Assembly (NCBI RefSeq): GCF_963664555.1
Contig: NZ_OY761461.1
Location: 2,728,001-2,792,000 of the forward strand
Direction: 5' to 3'
Source: Labilibaculum sp.
Lineage (GTDB): Bacteria > Bacteroidota > Bacteroidia > Bacteroidales > Marinifilaceae
Length of the DNA stretch: 64,000 nt
The notes beneath the pieces were generated by a model that was not told the DNA's origin, did not search any database, and saw only the letters and a list, made by a program, of their open reading frames with translations. The position numbers and the translations under genes were made by a program. Positions 25,740-34,890 of this stretch are shown one piece after another (position 1 is the stretch's first letter; every line of letters begins with the position of its first letter).

Positions 25740-25764
25740 CATCACTTTCTAAATCAAGAAAACA

Positions 25765-26604
25765 ATGTCCTATTTGTCCAAAGTTATGGAAGAACTGCAA
25801 GCTTCCAGAAAAAATTCAGAATACGATATGCCTGGCAGGGATTTAGCCCATCGGTTTGTAGAAGAAGCAATGAATTCTTTGTTTCCAATTAATGCCCGTC
25901 GATCAAATAGCTGTTATGAACAGGAGTCTTTATTGTACCAACTGGAGTCATTATTAAAATTGTTGCTCCTACCTGTTAAGAATGAATTGAGTGCACCATT
26001 AGAAAAAGTTACTCATGATTTTATGAAGACTTTACCAAAAGTATATCGTGATTTATTAATGGACGCTGAAGCAATTCAAAAATTTGATCCGGCTGCGCGT
26101 AGTATAGGTGAAGTAATTATTGCCTATCCTGGTTTTTTTGCAATTATGGTCTATCGCTTAAGCAATGTTCTTTATCTTTTAAATGTTCCGTTAATTCCTC
26201 GTTTAATGAGTGAATATGCACACACCAAAACAGGAATCGATATTCATCCGGGAGCAACTATAGGAGAATCTTTTTTTATAGATCATGGTACTGGTGTTGT
26301 TATTGGAGAATCGGCAATTATTAAAAATAATGTGAAGATTTACCAGGGCGTTACTCTTGGTGCATTGCAGGTAAAAAAGAGTCTTGCTAAGAAAAAAAGG
26401 CATCCAACTGTTGAGGACAATGTAATAATCTACTCGAACACAACCATTTTAGGAGGTGATACAGTAATTGGAAGAAACAGTATTATTGGAGGTAATGTTT
26501 GGTTAACCTCAAGTGTAGAATCAAATAGTATTGTATATCATAAACATGAAACTAAGGTTAGAACAAACCTTGATGAAAGTAAAATCATAAATTTTCAAAT
26601 ATAA
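25765..26604 (+). CDS. cysE: Serine O-acetyltransferase
   Basis: First committed enzyme of cysteine synthesis: acetyl-CoA plus L-serine gives O-acetylserine. The 279-aa protein has an all-helical N-terminal part (about 1-145) and a left-handed beta-helix with hexapeptide repeats, including [19 protein letters not shown] and [20 protein letters not shown]. The active-site histidine lies in [10 protein letters not shown]. The C-terminus ends in the short tail KIINFQI; CysE tails commonly end in Ile, which docks in the CysK active site. It is 13 bases upstream of cysK. A cysteine-rich leader frame precedes it. Confidence 0.94.
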   Translation: MSYLSKVMEELQASRKNSEYDMPGRDLAHRFVEEAMNSLFPINARRSNSCYEQESLLYQLESLLKLLLLPVKNELSAPLEKVTHDFMKTLPKVYRDLLMDAEAIQKFDPAARSIGEVIIAYPGFFAIMVYRLSNVLYLLNVPLIPRLMSEYAHTKTGIDIHPGATIGESFFIDHGTGVVIGESAIIKNNVKIYQGVTLGALQVKKSLAKKKRHPTVEDNVIIYSNTTILGGDTVIGRNSIIGGNVWLTSSVESNSIVYHKHETKVRTNLDESKIINFQI

Positions 26605-26617
26605 AAATTGTAGTTGT

Positions 26618-27529
26618 ATGAAAATAAATAACATTTTAGAGGCGATTGGGAATACCCCGGTAGTAAAATTAAATAAAGTATTTGGTAAGAATTCCAACGT
26701 ATGGATGAAATTGGAACGATCTAATCCCGGTGGAAGCATAAAGGATAGAATTGCTTTATCAATGGTTGAAGCAGCTGAAAAGGATGGATCTCTCAAAGAG
26801 GGATCTTTAATAATTGAACCTACCTCTGGTAATACTGGTGTTGGATTGGCAATGGTTGCTGCTGTTAAAGGTTATAAAATAATATTAGTAATGCCTGAGT
26901 CTATGTCGGTTGAAAGACGGAGTTTAATGGCCGCCTATGGAGCTGAATTTGTACTTACGCCAAGAGAACTTGGGATGAAAGGTGCGATTCAAAAGGCAGA
27001 AGAATTACTTGTTAGTAATGAAAATTCATGGATGCCTTCGCAATTTGATAATGAAGCAAATGTTGAGATTCACAGAACTACAACTGCTAAAGAAATTATT
27101 GCTGATTTTCCTGATGGTCTTGATTATCTTATTACAGGAGTTGGAACCGGTGGCCATATTAGCGGTGTCGCTGAAATATTGAAAGCGAAATTTCCGAAAT
27201 TAAAAGTGTTTGCTGTTGAGCCCGAAGCTTCAGCTGTTATTGCAGGAGGTGCACCGGGTCCTCATCCATTACAAGGCATTGGTGCAGGATTTTTACCGGC
27301 AAATTTAAATACTGAAATTTTAGACGGTACTATTTCTGTTGGGAAAGAGGAAGCATTCTTAAAGGTAAACGAATTAGCCAATACAGAAGGTATACTGGCA
27401 GGAATTTCGACTGGAGCTTCGCTTGCTGCTGTTGCCAAAAAACTTACTGAAATTGAAAATGGCGCTACTGTACTCACTTTTAATTATGATACCGGAGAAA
27501 GATACCTTTCAATTGAAGGATTGTTTTAG
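26618..27529 (+). CDS. cysK: Cysteine synthase A (O-acetylserine thiol-lyase)
   Basis: PLP enzyme that turns O-acetylserine and sulfide into cysteine. In 303 aa it has [14 protein letters not shown], the PLP lysine in [12 protein letters not shown] (about residues 34-45), the substrate loop [16 protein letters not shown], and the phosphate-binding loop [22 protein letters not shown] and the final block [10 protein letters not shown] are typical of CysK rather than CysM. It completes the two-gene operon with cysE. A long hairpin follows. Confidence 0.96.
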   Translation: MKINNILEAIGNTPVVKLNKVFGKNSNVWMKLERSNPGGSIKDRIALSMVEAAEKDGSLKEGSLIIEPTSGNTGVGLAMVAAVKGYKIILVMPESMSVERRSLMAAYGAEFVLTPRELGMKGAIQKAEELLVSNENSWMPSQFDNEANVEIHRTTTAKEIIADFPDGLDYLITGVGTGGHISGVAEILKAKFPKLKVFAVEPEASAVIAGGAPGPHPLQGIGAGFLPANLNTEILDGTISVGKEEAFLKVNELANTEGILAGISTGASLAAVAKKLTEIENGATVLTFNYDTGERYLSIEGLF

Positions 27530-27549
27530 ACCGAAAGGAGGATATTAAA

Positions 27550-27589
27550 TTAAACGGCACCCCAAATTTTCATTTAGGGTGCCGTTTAA
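27550..27589 (+). terminator. Long convergent hairpin after cysK
   Basis: TTAAACGGCACCC (27550-27562) pairs perfectly with GGGTGCCGTTTAA (27577-27589), and AAAT/ATTT extend the stem inside with one mismatch and a 4-base loop. It is not followed by a long T-run, but its position 20 bases after cysK and 33 bases after the convergent plug gene supports a two-way terminator. Confidence 0.7.
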
Positions 27590-27621
27590 AACTTCTTGCC
27601 GTATTTTTATAATTTAAAAAA

Positions 27622-28302
27622 TTACTTTCCAACCCCTTGTTTTGTTTTAACAACAACAACACCGTTACCTCCTCTTGATCCATACATTCCAGATGAGCTT
27701 GGTGTCAGTATCTTAATACTATTTATTGTAGCAGTTGCTAAACTGGTAAGAGCATCAAAATCTACAACTATACCGTCAATCTCAATTATAGCATCGATAG
27801 GACCATTTATAGATTGTCTTCCTCTGATAATAACTCCATTATTTTCTATTCTTACACCAGGATATTTATCCATAATAATCTGAAGTGCATCTGTGTAATG
27901 TGAATAATCAGTGTTGTTTTTAAAGTGCAATATAAAAGTGGAAAATTGATCTGAATCCTTTATGTGTCCGGAATCAATGGCTAGCTGCTGAGATTTTTTA
28001 GAATTTTTTATATTAAGGTTAACTTTGCAAAATTTTGAATTCCCCGTTAATCTTTGATTTTTAATTACAAATCCTTTCGCACTTACTTTTATTTTTTCAT
28101 TTAATACTCCTTCAAAACAGAAATTTCCCTCAGAGTCACTTTTCACAATCTGTTTGGAGCTGGAAACCAGAATTTCTGCATTCATGATAGGAATACTATC
28201 AAAAACAAAAACGGTTCCTTTAAATATTTTTTTCTGACCATAGCTTGATGAAAATGTAAATAAAAATAAAATTAACAATCCGTAAACGTTTAGTCTTTTC
28301 AT
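27622..28302 (-). CDS. Stand-alone TonB-plug protein with carboxypeptidase-like domain
   Basis: A 226-aa exported protein (signal peptide MKRLNVYGLLILFLFTFSSSYGQ). Residues about 27-100 form a CarboxypepD_reg-like beta-sandwich (GTVFVFDSIPIMNAEILVSSSKQIVKSDSEGNFCFEGV). Residues about 140-226 look like a TonB-receptor plug domain: DKYPGVRIENNGVIIRGRQSING, DAIIEIDGIVVD, then GMYGSRGGNGVVVVKTKQG. No barrel follows; the frame stops right after the plug. This is like the N-terminal third of a SusC protein on its own. Start chosen at 28302, which gives a clean signal peptide. Role unknown; it may be a truncated receptor kept as a free domain. Confidence 0.75.
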   Translation of the reverse strand: MKRLNVYGLLILFLFTFSSSYGQKKIFKGTVFVFDSIPIMNAEILVSSSKQIVKSDSEGNFCFEGVLNEKIKVSAKGFVIKNQRLTGNSKFCKVNLNIKNSKKSQQLAIDSGHIKDSDQFSTFILHFKNNTDYSHYTDALQIIMDKYPGVRIENNGVIIRGRQSINGPIDAIIEIDGIVVDFDALTSLATATINSIKILTPSSSGMYGSRGGNGVVVVKTKQGVGK

Positions 28303-28460
28303 TTTATGATGGATTTGATTCGTAATTGACATTTTAATATAGGCACATGAGTTTTCATAACTTTCACCAAGTTAAGACAAAATACATATATTAGCTAATT
28401 ATTATGAATCAATTACTATTTTGGAAAGCCAAAGGAGAAAATAAAAGTAAAGCTCTTCAA

Positions 28461-29723
28461 TTACTCATCGCGTATTGCTTCTATCGGACGAACTTCCATT
28501 GCCCGTTTAGCTGGAATTATCCCGGCAAAAATTCCAGCGAGAATTAAAATTCCCAGAGCAATTATTGCCACATTAAAATCTACCTCTGGATTTGTAAACA
28601 TGGAATTATCGCCACCACTACTTTGAATGGCTTTATTTATGAGTTCCAAAATAATCACACCAAAAACAAGTCCAAACCATCCGGCGATTGCGGTTAAAAC
28701 AACCGATTCAGTTAAAATAGAGCTAATAATTACCGATGGAGAAGCTCCTAAAGCCCTTTGAATTCCTATTTCTTTGGTACGCTTTTTTACAATAAAAAGC
28801 ATAATATTACTGACTCCAATAATCCCGGCAATAAGGGTTCCTATGCCAACAATCCAAATTAATCCTGCAATACCTCTAAATAGATTATTGATTTTAATAA
28901 ATTCCTTTTCTATATTTTCGCTGCCTATTGCACGATCATCATCCGGGTGAACTGAGTGACGCCTTTTTAGTAAAGCCTTAACTTTCTCTTCAACATAGGT
29001 TGCGGTATATTCACTTTTAGATGTAATGGAATAATGGCCTACTCTATTTCCGTAATTATATGTTTTTTGAAGCGTTGAAAAGGGTATAAAAATGCATTGA
29101 TTCTGCCATTCTCCCCATCCTTGATTGTGCATAGATTTAAAAGTGCCAACCACCTGAAAGTAAACACCATTCAATTTAATGTATTCGCCTATTGGGTCTT
29201 CATCTTTTTCGAATAAAACCTCAATCACCCTTTCTCCAATTATCGCAATTTTTCTGGTTTCATTAATATCAACCTGATTTAAGAACCGTCCTTTGGTTAT
29301 GATCACCGGATCAATTAAGTTCACTTCCGGAACATCACCAAGAATGCTGAAAGCACCCGTTTTCAGACCTCTGATAACATTATTATCACCATCACCACCA
29401 CGAGCTTGAATTCGGGGGGCTAATAGTTTTATTTCAGGAACATTATCCAGAATTGCTTTGGTATCCTGATTTGTAAAATGATATCTGCGTCCCTGCTTAT
29501 ATCCTTTATAGGGTTTGCTTGTTGGTTGAGTCCAAATGAAAACGGAATTCGTAGCAAAATCCCCCATCCCATAGTACACACCATTTTCAAGTCCTTTCCC
29601 GGAACCCAGCATAATAATAAGCATGAAGATTCCCCAAAAAACTCCAAATGCCGTTAAAAAGGTTCTTAATTTATTGCTTTTAAGAGCCATATATACTTCA
29701 GTCCATCTATCCTGGTCAAACAT
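28461..29723 (-). CDS. MacB-type ABC transporter permease (second of a pair)
   Basis: A 420-aa permease of the MacB/FtsX superfamily: an N-terminal helix (about 20-42, KLRTFLTAFGVFWGIFMLIIMLGSG), a large periplasmic MacB_PCD domain (about 45-285) and three C-terminal helices (about 288-410) ending VRPIEAIRDE. Such permeases, with an ATPase, power export of peptides, antibiotics or lipoproteins from the periplasm. It starts 26 bases after the stop of a paralogous permease, so both are one transcript and could form a heterodimer. No ATPase or adaptor gene lies in the window next to them. Substrate unknown. Confidence 0.88.
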   Translation of the reverse strand: MFDQDRWTEVYMALKSNKLRTFLTAFGVFWGIFMLIIMLGSGKGLENGVYYGMGDFATNSVFIWTQPTSKPYKGYKQGRRYHFTNQDTKAILDNVPEIKLLAPRIQARGGDGDNNVIRGLKTGAFSILGDVPEVNLIDPVIITKGRFLNQVDINETRKIAIIGERVIEVLFEKDEDPIGEYIKLNGVYFQVVGTFKSMHNQGWGEWQNQCIFIPFSTLQKTYNYGNRVGHYSITSKSEYTATYVEEKVKALLKRRHSVHPDDDRAIGSENIEKEFIKINNLFRGIAGLIWIVGIGTLIAGIIGVSNIMLFIVKKRTKEIGIQRALGASPSVIISSILTESVVLTAIAGWFGLVFGVIILELINKAIQSSGGDNSMFTNPEVDFNVAIIALGILILAGIFAGIIPAKRAMEVRPIEAIRDE

Positions 29724-29749
29724 CCTGTTATAATTTTCAGATTCGTATT

Positions 29750-30976
29750 TTATTCGTGAGCCAAAGCTTCTATTGGTTTAACATTAGCCGCTTTCCATGC
29801 TGGAAAAAAACCAGCCAGCAGTCCGGCAAAAACCAAAACCAGAGTTGCCTGAATGCCAACACTTAAATCAACCGAAGGATTCATAAAAAACTCTATTTGA
29901 GTATGTGGCGCCAACACTTCCAGAAGTATAACCCCTAAAACCAAGCCTATATACCCGGCGGCGCTGGTAATTAAAACTGATTCCAATAAGACCAGACCAA
30001 CGATTGAATTTGGAGTTGCACCCAATGCTTTTCGGATTCCTATTTCTTTGGTACGCTCACGAACAACAATTATCATGATGTTGCTGACTCCAACAATTCC
30101 AGCTATAATTGTAAATATTCCTATTATCCAAACAAAAATTCGAATTCCGGAAAACAGAGCCATCGTCCGTTGATAGTTTTCCATATTATTATTGATCCAC
30201 ATAGCTCTTCTATCAGCAAGGTCAAATTTATGCCGGACAGCAAATGATTTTCTTAAATACTGCTCCATGGCTTGAAGTGATTCAATATCCGGAGTATTTG
30301 TTGTGAAAGACATATTTGATATTCGATTGGCTCCGTTGAATACTTTTTGGGCCGTAGATATGGGAACATAGACTCGTTGTAAATCTCGCTCCGAATAATC
30401 TGTAAAAACACCTATTACCTGAAATGGAATTCCGTTTATTTTTACGTATTTACCTATAGGATCTTCTCTTTTAAACAAGGCTTCTTCAACAACAGTACTG
30501 ATGGCTGTCACCTTTCTAAAGTCTTTAATATCTACATTATTTAAAAAGCGTCCTTTAATATTCGATGTACTCTCTAAAGTCTCTGTATCAGGATGAACGG
30601 CAATAATATTGTAATTAACAAATTCGGTTTTGTAAGAGATCAAATTGTTCCTGAAAATGGAATACCGGGAACTTATTTTATCAATATCCAAGCCGGAATC
30701 TTTTGTTTTTTGATAATCATCATTGGTAAATTGAATTCTTCGGCCAGCTTTCATACCGCTAAATGGAAGACTGGTTCTCCCACTGTAAATCCAGAGGCTA
30801 TTCACGGCATCTTGTTTGAATTGATCCAAAACACCATTTTGCAGACCATTACCCGATCCCAGCAAAATAATTAACATGAAAATACCCCAGGATACACTGA
30901 AACCGGTTAGAATAGTTCGGAGTTTGTTTTTTCGAATGGTTTCAAAAATTTCCTGCCACTTATCCAGATCAAACAT
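29750..30976 (-). CDS. MacB-type ABC transporter permease (first of a pair)
   Basis: A 408-aa paralogue of the next gene with the same plan: MFDLDKWQEIFETIRKNKLRTILTGFSVSWGIFMLIILLGSG at the start, a periplasmic domain of about 240 residues, and a three-helix core with VRERTKEIGIRKALGATPNSIVGLVLLES, the coupling helix conserved in the FtsX fold. It ends VKPIEALAHE. First gene of the pair. The ATP-binding subunit must be encoded elsewhere. Confidence 0.88.
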   Translation of the reverse strand: MFDLDKWQEIFETIRKNKLRTILTGFSVSWGIFMLIILLGSGNGLQNGVLDQFKQDAVNSLWIYSGRTSLPFSGMKAGRRIQFTNDDYQKTKDSGLDIDKISSRYSIFRNNLISYKTEFVNYNIIAVHPDTETLESTSNIKGRFLNNVDIKDFRKVTAISTVVEEALFKREDPIGKYVKINGIPFQVIGVFTDYSERDLQRVYVPISTAQKVFNGANRISNMSFTTNTPDIESLQAMEQYLRKSFAVRHKFDLADRRAMWINNNMENYQRTMALFSGIRIFVWIIGIFTIIAGIVGVSNIMIIVVRERTKEIGIRKALGATPNSIVGLVLLESVLITSAAGYIGLVLGVILLEVLAPHTQIEFFMNPSVDLSVGIQATLVLVFAGLLAGFFPAWKAANVKPIEALAHE

Positions 30977-31251
30977 GATTTCTAATTTAGAATTTCACAA
31001 TACTAATATAAACGCACGAAGCATCCTTATTGTTTATTGTTGTGATGTCCTAAAAAATGGTGGTGTTTAATAACGGCAGGTTTTCTTATTTGCAAGTTAA
31101 AGAAAGATTTGAAAGAAATCAATAATTATTTAAAGAAAACAAAACTATGGGCAGTACTATGGCTGGTCGTATTTTAAGAGATATCAAAGGAGCCAATGCT
31201 TGTTTTAATCTTATTTAACGTTCCTTAGCAGCTATTAACCATGCTATGCTT

Positions 31252-31360
31252 TATCTTTGGTGCATAGGTTTAGAAATAAGAATAAGTAGTTTTATCATAG
31301 ATTGAGATTAAGGTTAAATTTTAGTTTAAAAGGATCAGTTGATTGCTGATCCTTTTTTTT
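31252..31360 (+). ncRNA. Candidate small RNA (orphan promoter plus terminator)
   Basis: An exact TAnnTTTG element, TATCTTTG (31252-31259), is followed ~70 bases later by a strong plus-strand terminator: AAAGGATCAG (31329-31338), loop TTGATTG, CTGATCCTTT (31346-31355) and T8. No coding frame lies between them. A transcript of about 95 bases from ~31266 would fit a small RNA. The hairpin may instead serve the thioesterase gene on the minus strand, which ends at 31379, and then the promoter would be chance. Confidence 0.35.
31329..31360. terminator. Intrinsic terminator, two-way
   Basis: A 10-bp perfect stem (AAAGGATCAG/CTGATCCTTT) with a 7-base loop. T8 follows on the plus strand; on the minus strand the T-run is shorter. 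It lies 18 bases past the thioesterase stop. Confidence 0.8.
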
Positions 31361-31378
31361 ATCAAAATTCCTTTTTAT

Positions 31379-31783
31379 CTAAGCCAGATATTCAGCAAAC
31401 AGTTCGTCGAAAACTTCTCCTTTCGAGAGACGGCCCTTTACCAGACATATTGTATATACTTTCCCCTTTGCACAAAGTTTGTTGTCAGATAAACGATAGA
31501 TATCTTCATTAAAAACAAGCTTAACTCCTTCCCTTTCAATGTTTAACCGCACTTCAAATTCATCGCCGCTGGTTAGTGAAGTTTTGTAGTCAATCTCAAT
31601 TCTCGAAACCATAGCATCTGTTCCCTGTTCGTGCAGTGCTTTAAAATTGGTTCCTATGGATTCTAAAAACTCATGTCGTGCATGTTCCAAGTAATTCTGA
31701 TAAACAGAGTTGTTTACAACTCCCTGAATGTCGCACTCGTAATCGCGGACTTTAAACTTTAGATTGTATATGTAATTCACCAT
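31379..31783 (-). CDS. Acyl-CoA thioesterase, YbgC/4HBT hotdog family
   Basis: A 134-aa hotdog-fold thioesterase. The start YNLKFKVRDYECDIQGVVNNSVYQNYLEHARHEFL carries the YbgC-type active site, in which an Asp in 'D-x-x-G-V-V-N-N-x-x-Y' is central (D-I-Q-G-V-V-N here, with D18-19). The body continues with VSRIEIDYKTSLTSGDEFEV. Such enzymes hydrolyse short or medium acyl-CoA or acyl-ACP. The natural substrate cannot be told. Single-gene unit between two terminators. Confidence 0.88.
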   Translation of the reverse strand: MVNYIYNLKFKVRDYECDIQGVVNNSVYQNYLEHARHEFLESIGTNFKALHEQGTDAMVSRIEIDYKTSLTSGDEFEVRLNIEREGVKLVFNEDIYRLSDNKLCAKGKVYTICLVKGRLSKGEVFDELFAEYLA

Positions 31784-31877
31784 TAAATTGTTTTTTATTG
31801 AAAGGCTAAATCTAGTAATATTTGAAGAAACCGCAATTAAAATAACTGTTTCAACTTCTCATTACAAGTAGGAATGT

Positions 31878-31917
31878 AAAAAAAAAAAGAACTGCTGAGC
31901 GGGAATCTCAGCAGTTC
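31878..31917 (-). terminator. Intrinsic terminator of the gingipain-like gene
   Basis: GAACTGCTGAG/CTCAGCAGTTC form a perfect 11-bp stem with loop CGGGAAT; on the minus strand it runs into T11. It lies 25 bases past the stop of the protease gene. Confidence 0.9.
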
Positions 31918-31941
31918 AAGATTGTAAAGCATATCAATTTA

Positions 31942-34890
31942 TCACTTTACGATTAATTTTTTTGTCCAGCTTTTACCATCAGCATCTATCTGTACCAAAT
32001 ATATTCCGGCACTTAAACTACTCACATCAATTTCTTTTGATCCATCGGTATTGAATGTTCGAATTACATTTCCTGTAAGGCCAACAATCTTTACTTTCAT
32101 TGTGCTTGAAATGCCGTTTAATTCTATTTTGAAAGAATCAGTGGTTGGGTTTGGATAGAGGCTGATTGTTACATTGTCAGCAATAGCCCGTTCTCTTTCA
32201 CTCCTGCTATCCTGTACTTGTATTCCATAATCTTCAATTTCGCCATAACTTGCATTGCCGCAAGCCAAAGGTGTTGCATTATAAGTAACACGAACCCTCA
32301 TTCTTGTTGTTCCCAAGCTTGCATCAGTTGGAACCGAAACGGCACCTACCGCCTGTCCAAGTCCACCGCTAATACTAAAACTTAATGCATATTCTTCTTC
32401 CGAATCTTCAAAATCACCATCCCGGTTCCAATCGAACCATGCCGTAACATAATTGTTTGCATCCGGACGGCCAATATTAACAGTTACGGCATAAGTCCCG
32501 CCTGGCTCAACAGATGCCAGTTGCGATGTGTAATCGGAATATTGATTGCAGACTGAACTATTATTAATTGTTTCAAATACTACACCCGAAATATATTCAT
32601 ATGAACTGCATCCGTTTGTTGTTGCTTCGCAGTAATCTTGCTGAATTGGAGCACTTACTGTAATCAGATCGGTGACTGTTTTTGTATCTGTACTACCTGT
32701 TTTCGACGCAGTTAATGAAACAGAATAGGTTCCCTCTGTATCATAGCTTACTATTGGGTTTTGAGAGCTGCTTACAGTTGGAGTTCCTCCTGTAAAAGAC
32801 CAGTTCCAGGCTGTTGGATTGTTTGATGACAAATCCGTAAAACTAATGCTTTCTCCTTCGTAAATGGAGGTTTTGTTTGTCGTAAAATTGGCAATTACAT
32901 CGGTATCTCCCGATCCTGAAATATTTATATTTGCCACGTAAGGTATTTTATTGTAGGCGCTTACTGTAATTTTTATTGTTCCGCTTGCAGGCAGGGGACT
33001 AAAGGAAACTGTTGCTGTTCCGTTGCTGGTTTTTGCTGTACCCAAAATTTCGCCGTTTAAAGTCAACGAAACCCATGCGTCGTCGGTTGAACAGGTAACT
33101 GCTAGTTGGTTGCTGTTAGGCGCTGCTGTTCCTGCATGACTTACTTGCAATGCTACCGGAGTTTTAGTTCTTACCTGCAAGGATGGATCTCCGAATATGG
33201 TCCATGTATCCAGCATGCTTTCTCCTCCCGATCCGTAAACATCTACCATTTTAAACATTCCATTCAAAGCCAGACCAGCAAAGGTTCTACGAATATTATT
33301 GGCGTAACTCTCTACCAAAATATCATTCATTTCGGTTTGAGCAATCATTGGCGGCACCCACGATTGATTGATGGTAGAAGCACAAATTGCCATTGCTCCT
33401 GTTGGAATGCCATTGTTTGTTGCCCTTAACCATGCTTCGGCAAAACAGGTGATAGATTTAAAATTTCCATTCACACAAGCCACATCGAAAATAAAGGGAA
33501 GCTTGTTATTGTTGGTCAGGCTGTTTACATTGGTGCTGGTATATACCATACTCGCAAAACTGGTATTGGAACCATGACCTACATAATTGATTAAACTTTT
33601 GCCTGCATTTAATAAACTGGTTAATTGACTTGCACTTCCTCCATCCTGGTAACAGCGGGTGATGCCGTATCCGTAACCTTCCAATTTGTTTTCGATGGTA
33701 TTCATGTGTTCTGCATCAGAAGGATTGGAACCTTCGTTGGATGCAATTCCTACACCTGAAGACAACCATGTATCAGCGGTAGTAACATCTCTCTCATAAT
33801 GAATGGTTCTCTCAACCTGAGTTGTTACCTGAGCTGCATTTTCAGCAGAAAACCGCCCCACAAAGATGTCGATATAGTGATCGTTACCAGCAATAAAGCC
33901 ATAATTATTATCCGAATCGCCGGCACTGGTAGATGATGTAGGAACCTGCGGAGCATCGCCTACCAATAAAAGATAGGTCAACCCATGAGTGTTGTAGTAG
34001 TTGCTCACATAGGTTTTAATTGCCGAGGCGCTGCCGATTGTGCTCACAGCAATCATTTCTACAGATATCCCCTTTTGTTTCTTCCAGGCAACAAAATCAG
34101 CCATCTCGTCCATAAAATCATCATAGCAGATAATCAACATGTTTCCAGGGGCATCATTCAGTGCAGTGTATTTGGTGCTGTTACTTGTATAATTTAGAAA
34201 ATGATTTTGATAGATGTTTTCGAAACCATGATCCGCAGCAACCGATTTTGTACCCGACATTACATTCTTTGTTGATGCTCTTTCGGTTGGACTCACCTTT
34301 ATCACAACATGAGTATAAATCCTCAGTTTTTTCTGAACAGGATTGTAAGCAATCGGCTGAATTACAACTGCCTGACCCCGAATGTTTCGCAAGATATACG
34401 GATCATTCATCAAAGTAAGTTCGGATGGATAAAATGCATCTTTATGGTAGCTGTCTCCATATTGGTATGGAATTGTTTTGGGATCAATATCCCGGGTAAG
34501 ATTCCCTTTTGAAGGTACTATACTGATATCGGTTAGTTCGATAAACTCTGAAGAAAGGATCTCGACCTGCATTTCGGCACGGGCAGGAATCATGATGGAT
34601 TGAGCAAAACGAGGCAATGCCGGATTGTCTTTTTCAAGGATATCACCCATACCATTTGCTTCTACCTTGTAGGCATTTTCTTTTTCAATCCAAATTAGGT
34701 CGTAAGAGTTCAGTTTAAAATCAAGCACATAATTGTTCCGCTCGGATGATTCTAGTGTCATCTCGTTCTTGTCGGTTCGATTATTCGGATCGATCTTGAT
34801 GTGTTCGCGCTTTTGAGCTAAAGCGTTCAATGTTGAAACCAGGGTAAGGGCTATAGCACATACCCAAAAAGAGTAAAATTTTTTATTCAT
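31942..34890 (-). CDS. Gingipain-like C25 cysteine protease, T9SS-exported
   Basis: A 982-aa secreted multidomain protein. Signal peptide at residues 1-25 (..LVSTLNALAQ). Propeptide_C25-like region about 50-200. Peptidase C25 domain about 245-575 with the catalytic dyad His439 (NYVGHGSNTS) and Cys472 (FDVACVNGNF), matching gingipain R. Then a C25-type Ig-like domain (about 578-655), a PKD domain (about 660-745, FTGGTPTVSSSQNPIVSYDTEG), a GEVED domain (about 755-895, AWFDWNRDGDFED ... YGEIEDYGIQV), and a T9SS type A sorting domain (about 905-982, LYPNPTTDSF ... AGIYLVQI). Likely a cell-surface or secreted protease for protein degradation. P1 specificity cannot be told. Confidence 0.93.
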   Translation of the reverse strand: MNKKFYSFWVCAIALTLVSTLNALAQKREHIKIDPNNRTDKNEMTLESSERNNYVLDFKLNSYDLIWIEKENAYKVEANGMGDILEKDNPALPRFAQSIMIPARAEMQVEILSSEFIELTDISIVPSKGNLTRDIDPKTIPYQYGDSYHKDAFYPSELTLMNDPYILRNIRGQAVVIQPIAYNPVQKKLRIYTHVVIKVSPTERASTKNVMSGTKSVAADHGFENIYQNHFLNYTSNSTKYTALNDAPGNMLIICYDDFMDEMADFVAWKKQKGISVEMIAVSTIGSASAIKTYVSNYYNTHGLTYLLLVGDAPQVPTSSTSAGDSDNNYGFIAGNDHYIDIFVGRFSAENAAQVTTQVERTIHYERDVTTADTWLSSGVGIASNEGSNPSDAEHMNTIENKLEGYGYGITRCYQDGGSASQLTSLLNAGKSLINYVGHGSNTSFASMVYTSTNVNSLTNNNKLPFIFDVACVNGNFKSITCFAEAWLRATNNGIPTGAMAICASTINQSWVPPMIAQTEMNDILVESYANNIRRTFAGLALNGMFKMVDVYGSGGESMLDTWTIFGDPSLQVRTKTPVALQVSHAGTAAPNSNQLAVTCSTDDAWVSLTLNGEILGTAKTSNGTATVSFSPLPASGTIKITVSAYNKIPYVANINISGSGDTDVIANFTTNKTSIYEGESISFTDLSSNNPTAWNWSFTGGTPTVSSSQNPIVSYDTEGTYSVSLTASKTGSTDTKTVTDLITVSAPIQQDYCEATTNGCSSYEYISGVVFETINNSSVCNQYSDYTSQLASVEPGGTYAVTVNIGRPDANNYVTAWFDWNRDGDFEDSEEEYALSFSISGGLGQAVGAVSVPTDASLGTTRMRVRVTYNATPLACGNASYGEIEDYGIQVQDSRSERERAIADNVTISLYPNPTTDSFKIELNGISSTMKVKIVGLTGNVIRTFNTDGSKEIDVSSLSAGIYLVQIDADGKSWTKKLIVK

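Noticed and set aside
25623..25892. 89-aa frame MLLLLLLKF... before cysE
   Set aside because: It is the +1-type shadow of the TGT-rich leader end and of cysE in another frame. The Cys-rich frame explains the same bases better.
31147..31218. 23-codon frame MGSTMAGRILRDIKGANACF...
   Set aside because: No promoter, no repeated or biased codons and no partner gene. A frame this short is expected by chance.
33106..33577. Plus-strand frames opposite the protease gene
   Set aside because: They are antisense shadows of the gingipain-like gene; the protease frame carries clear domains and motifs.
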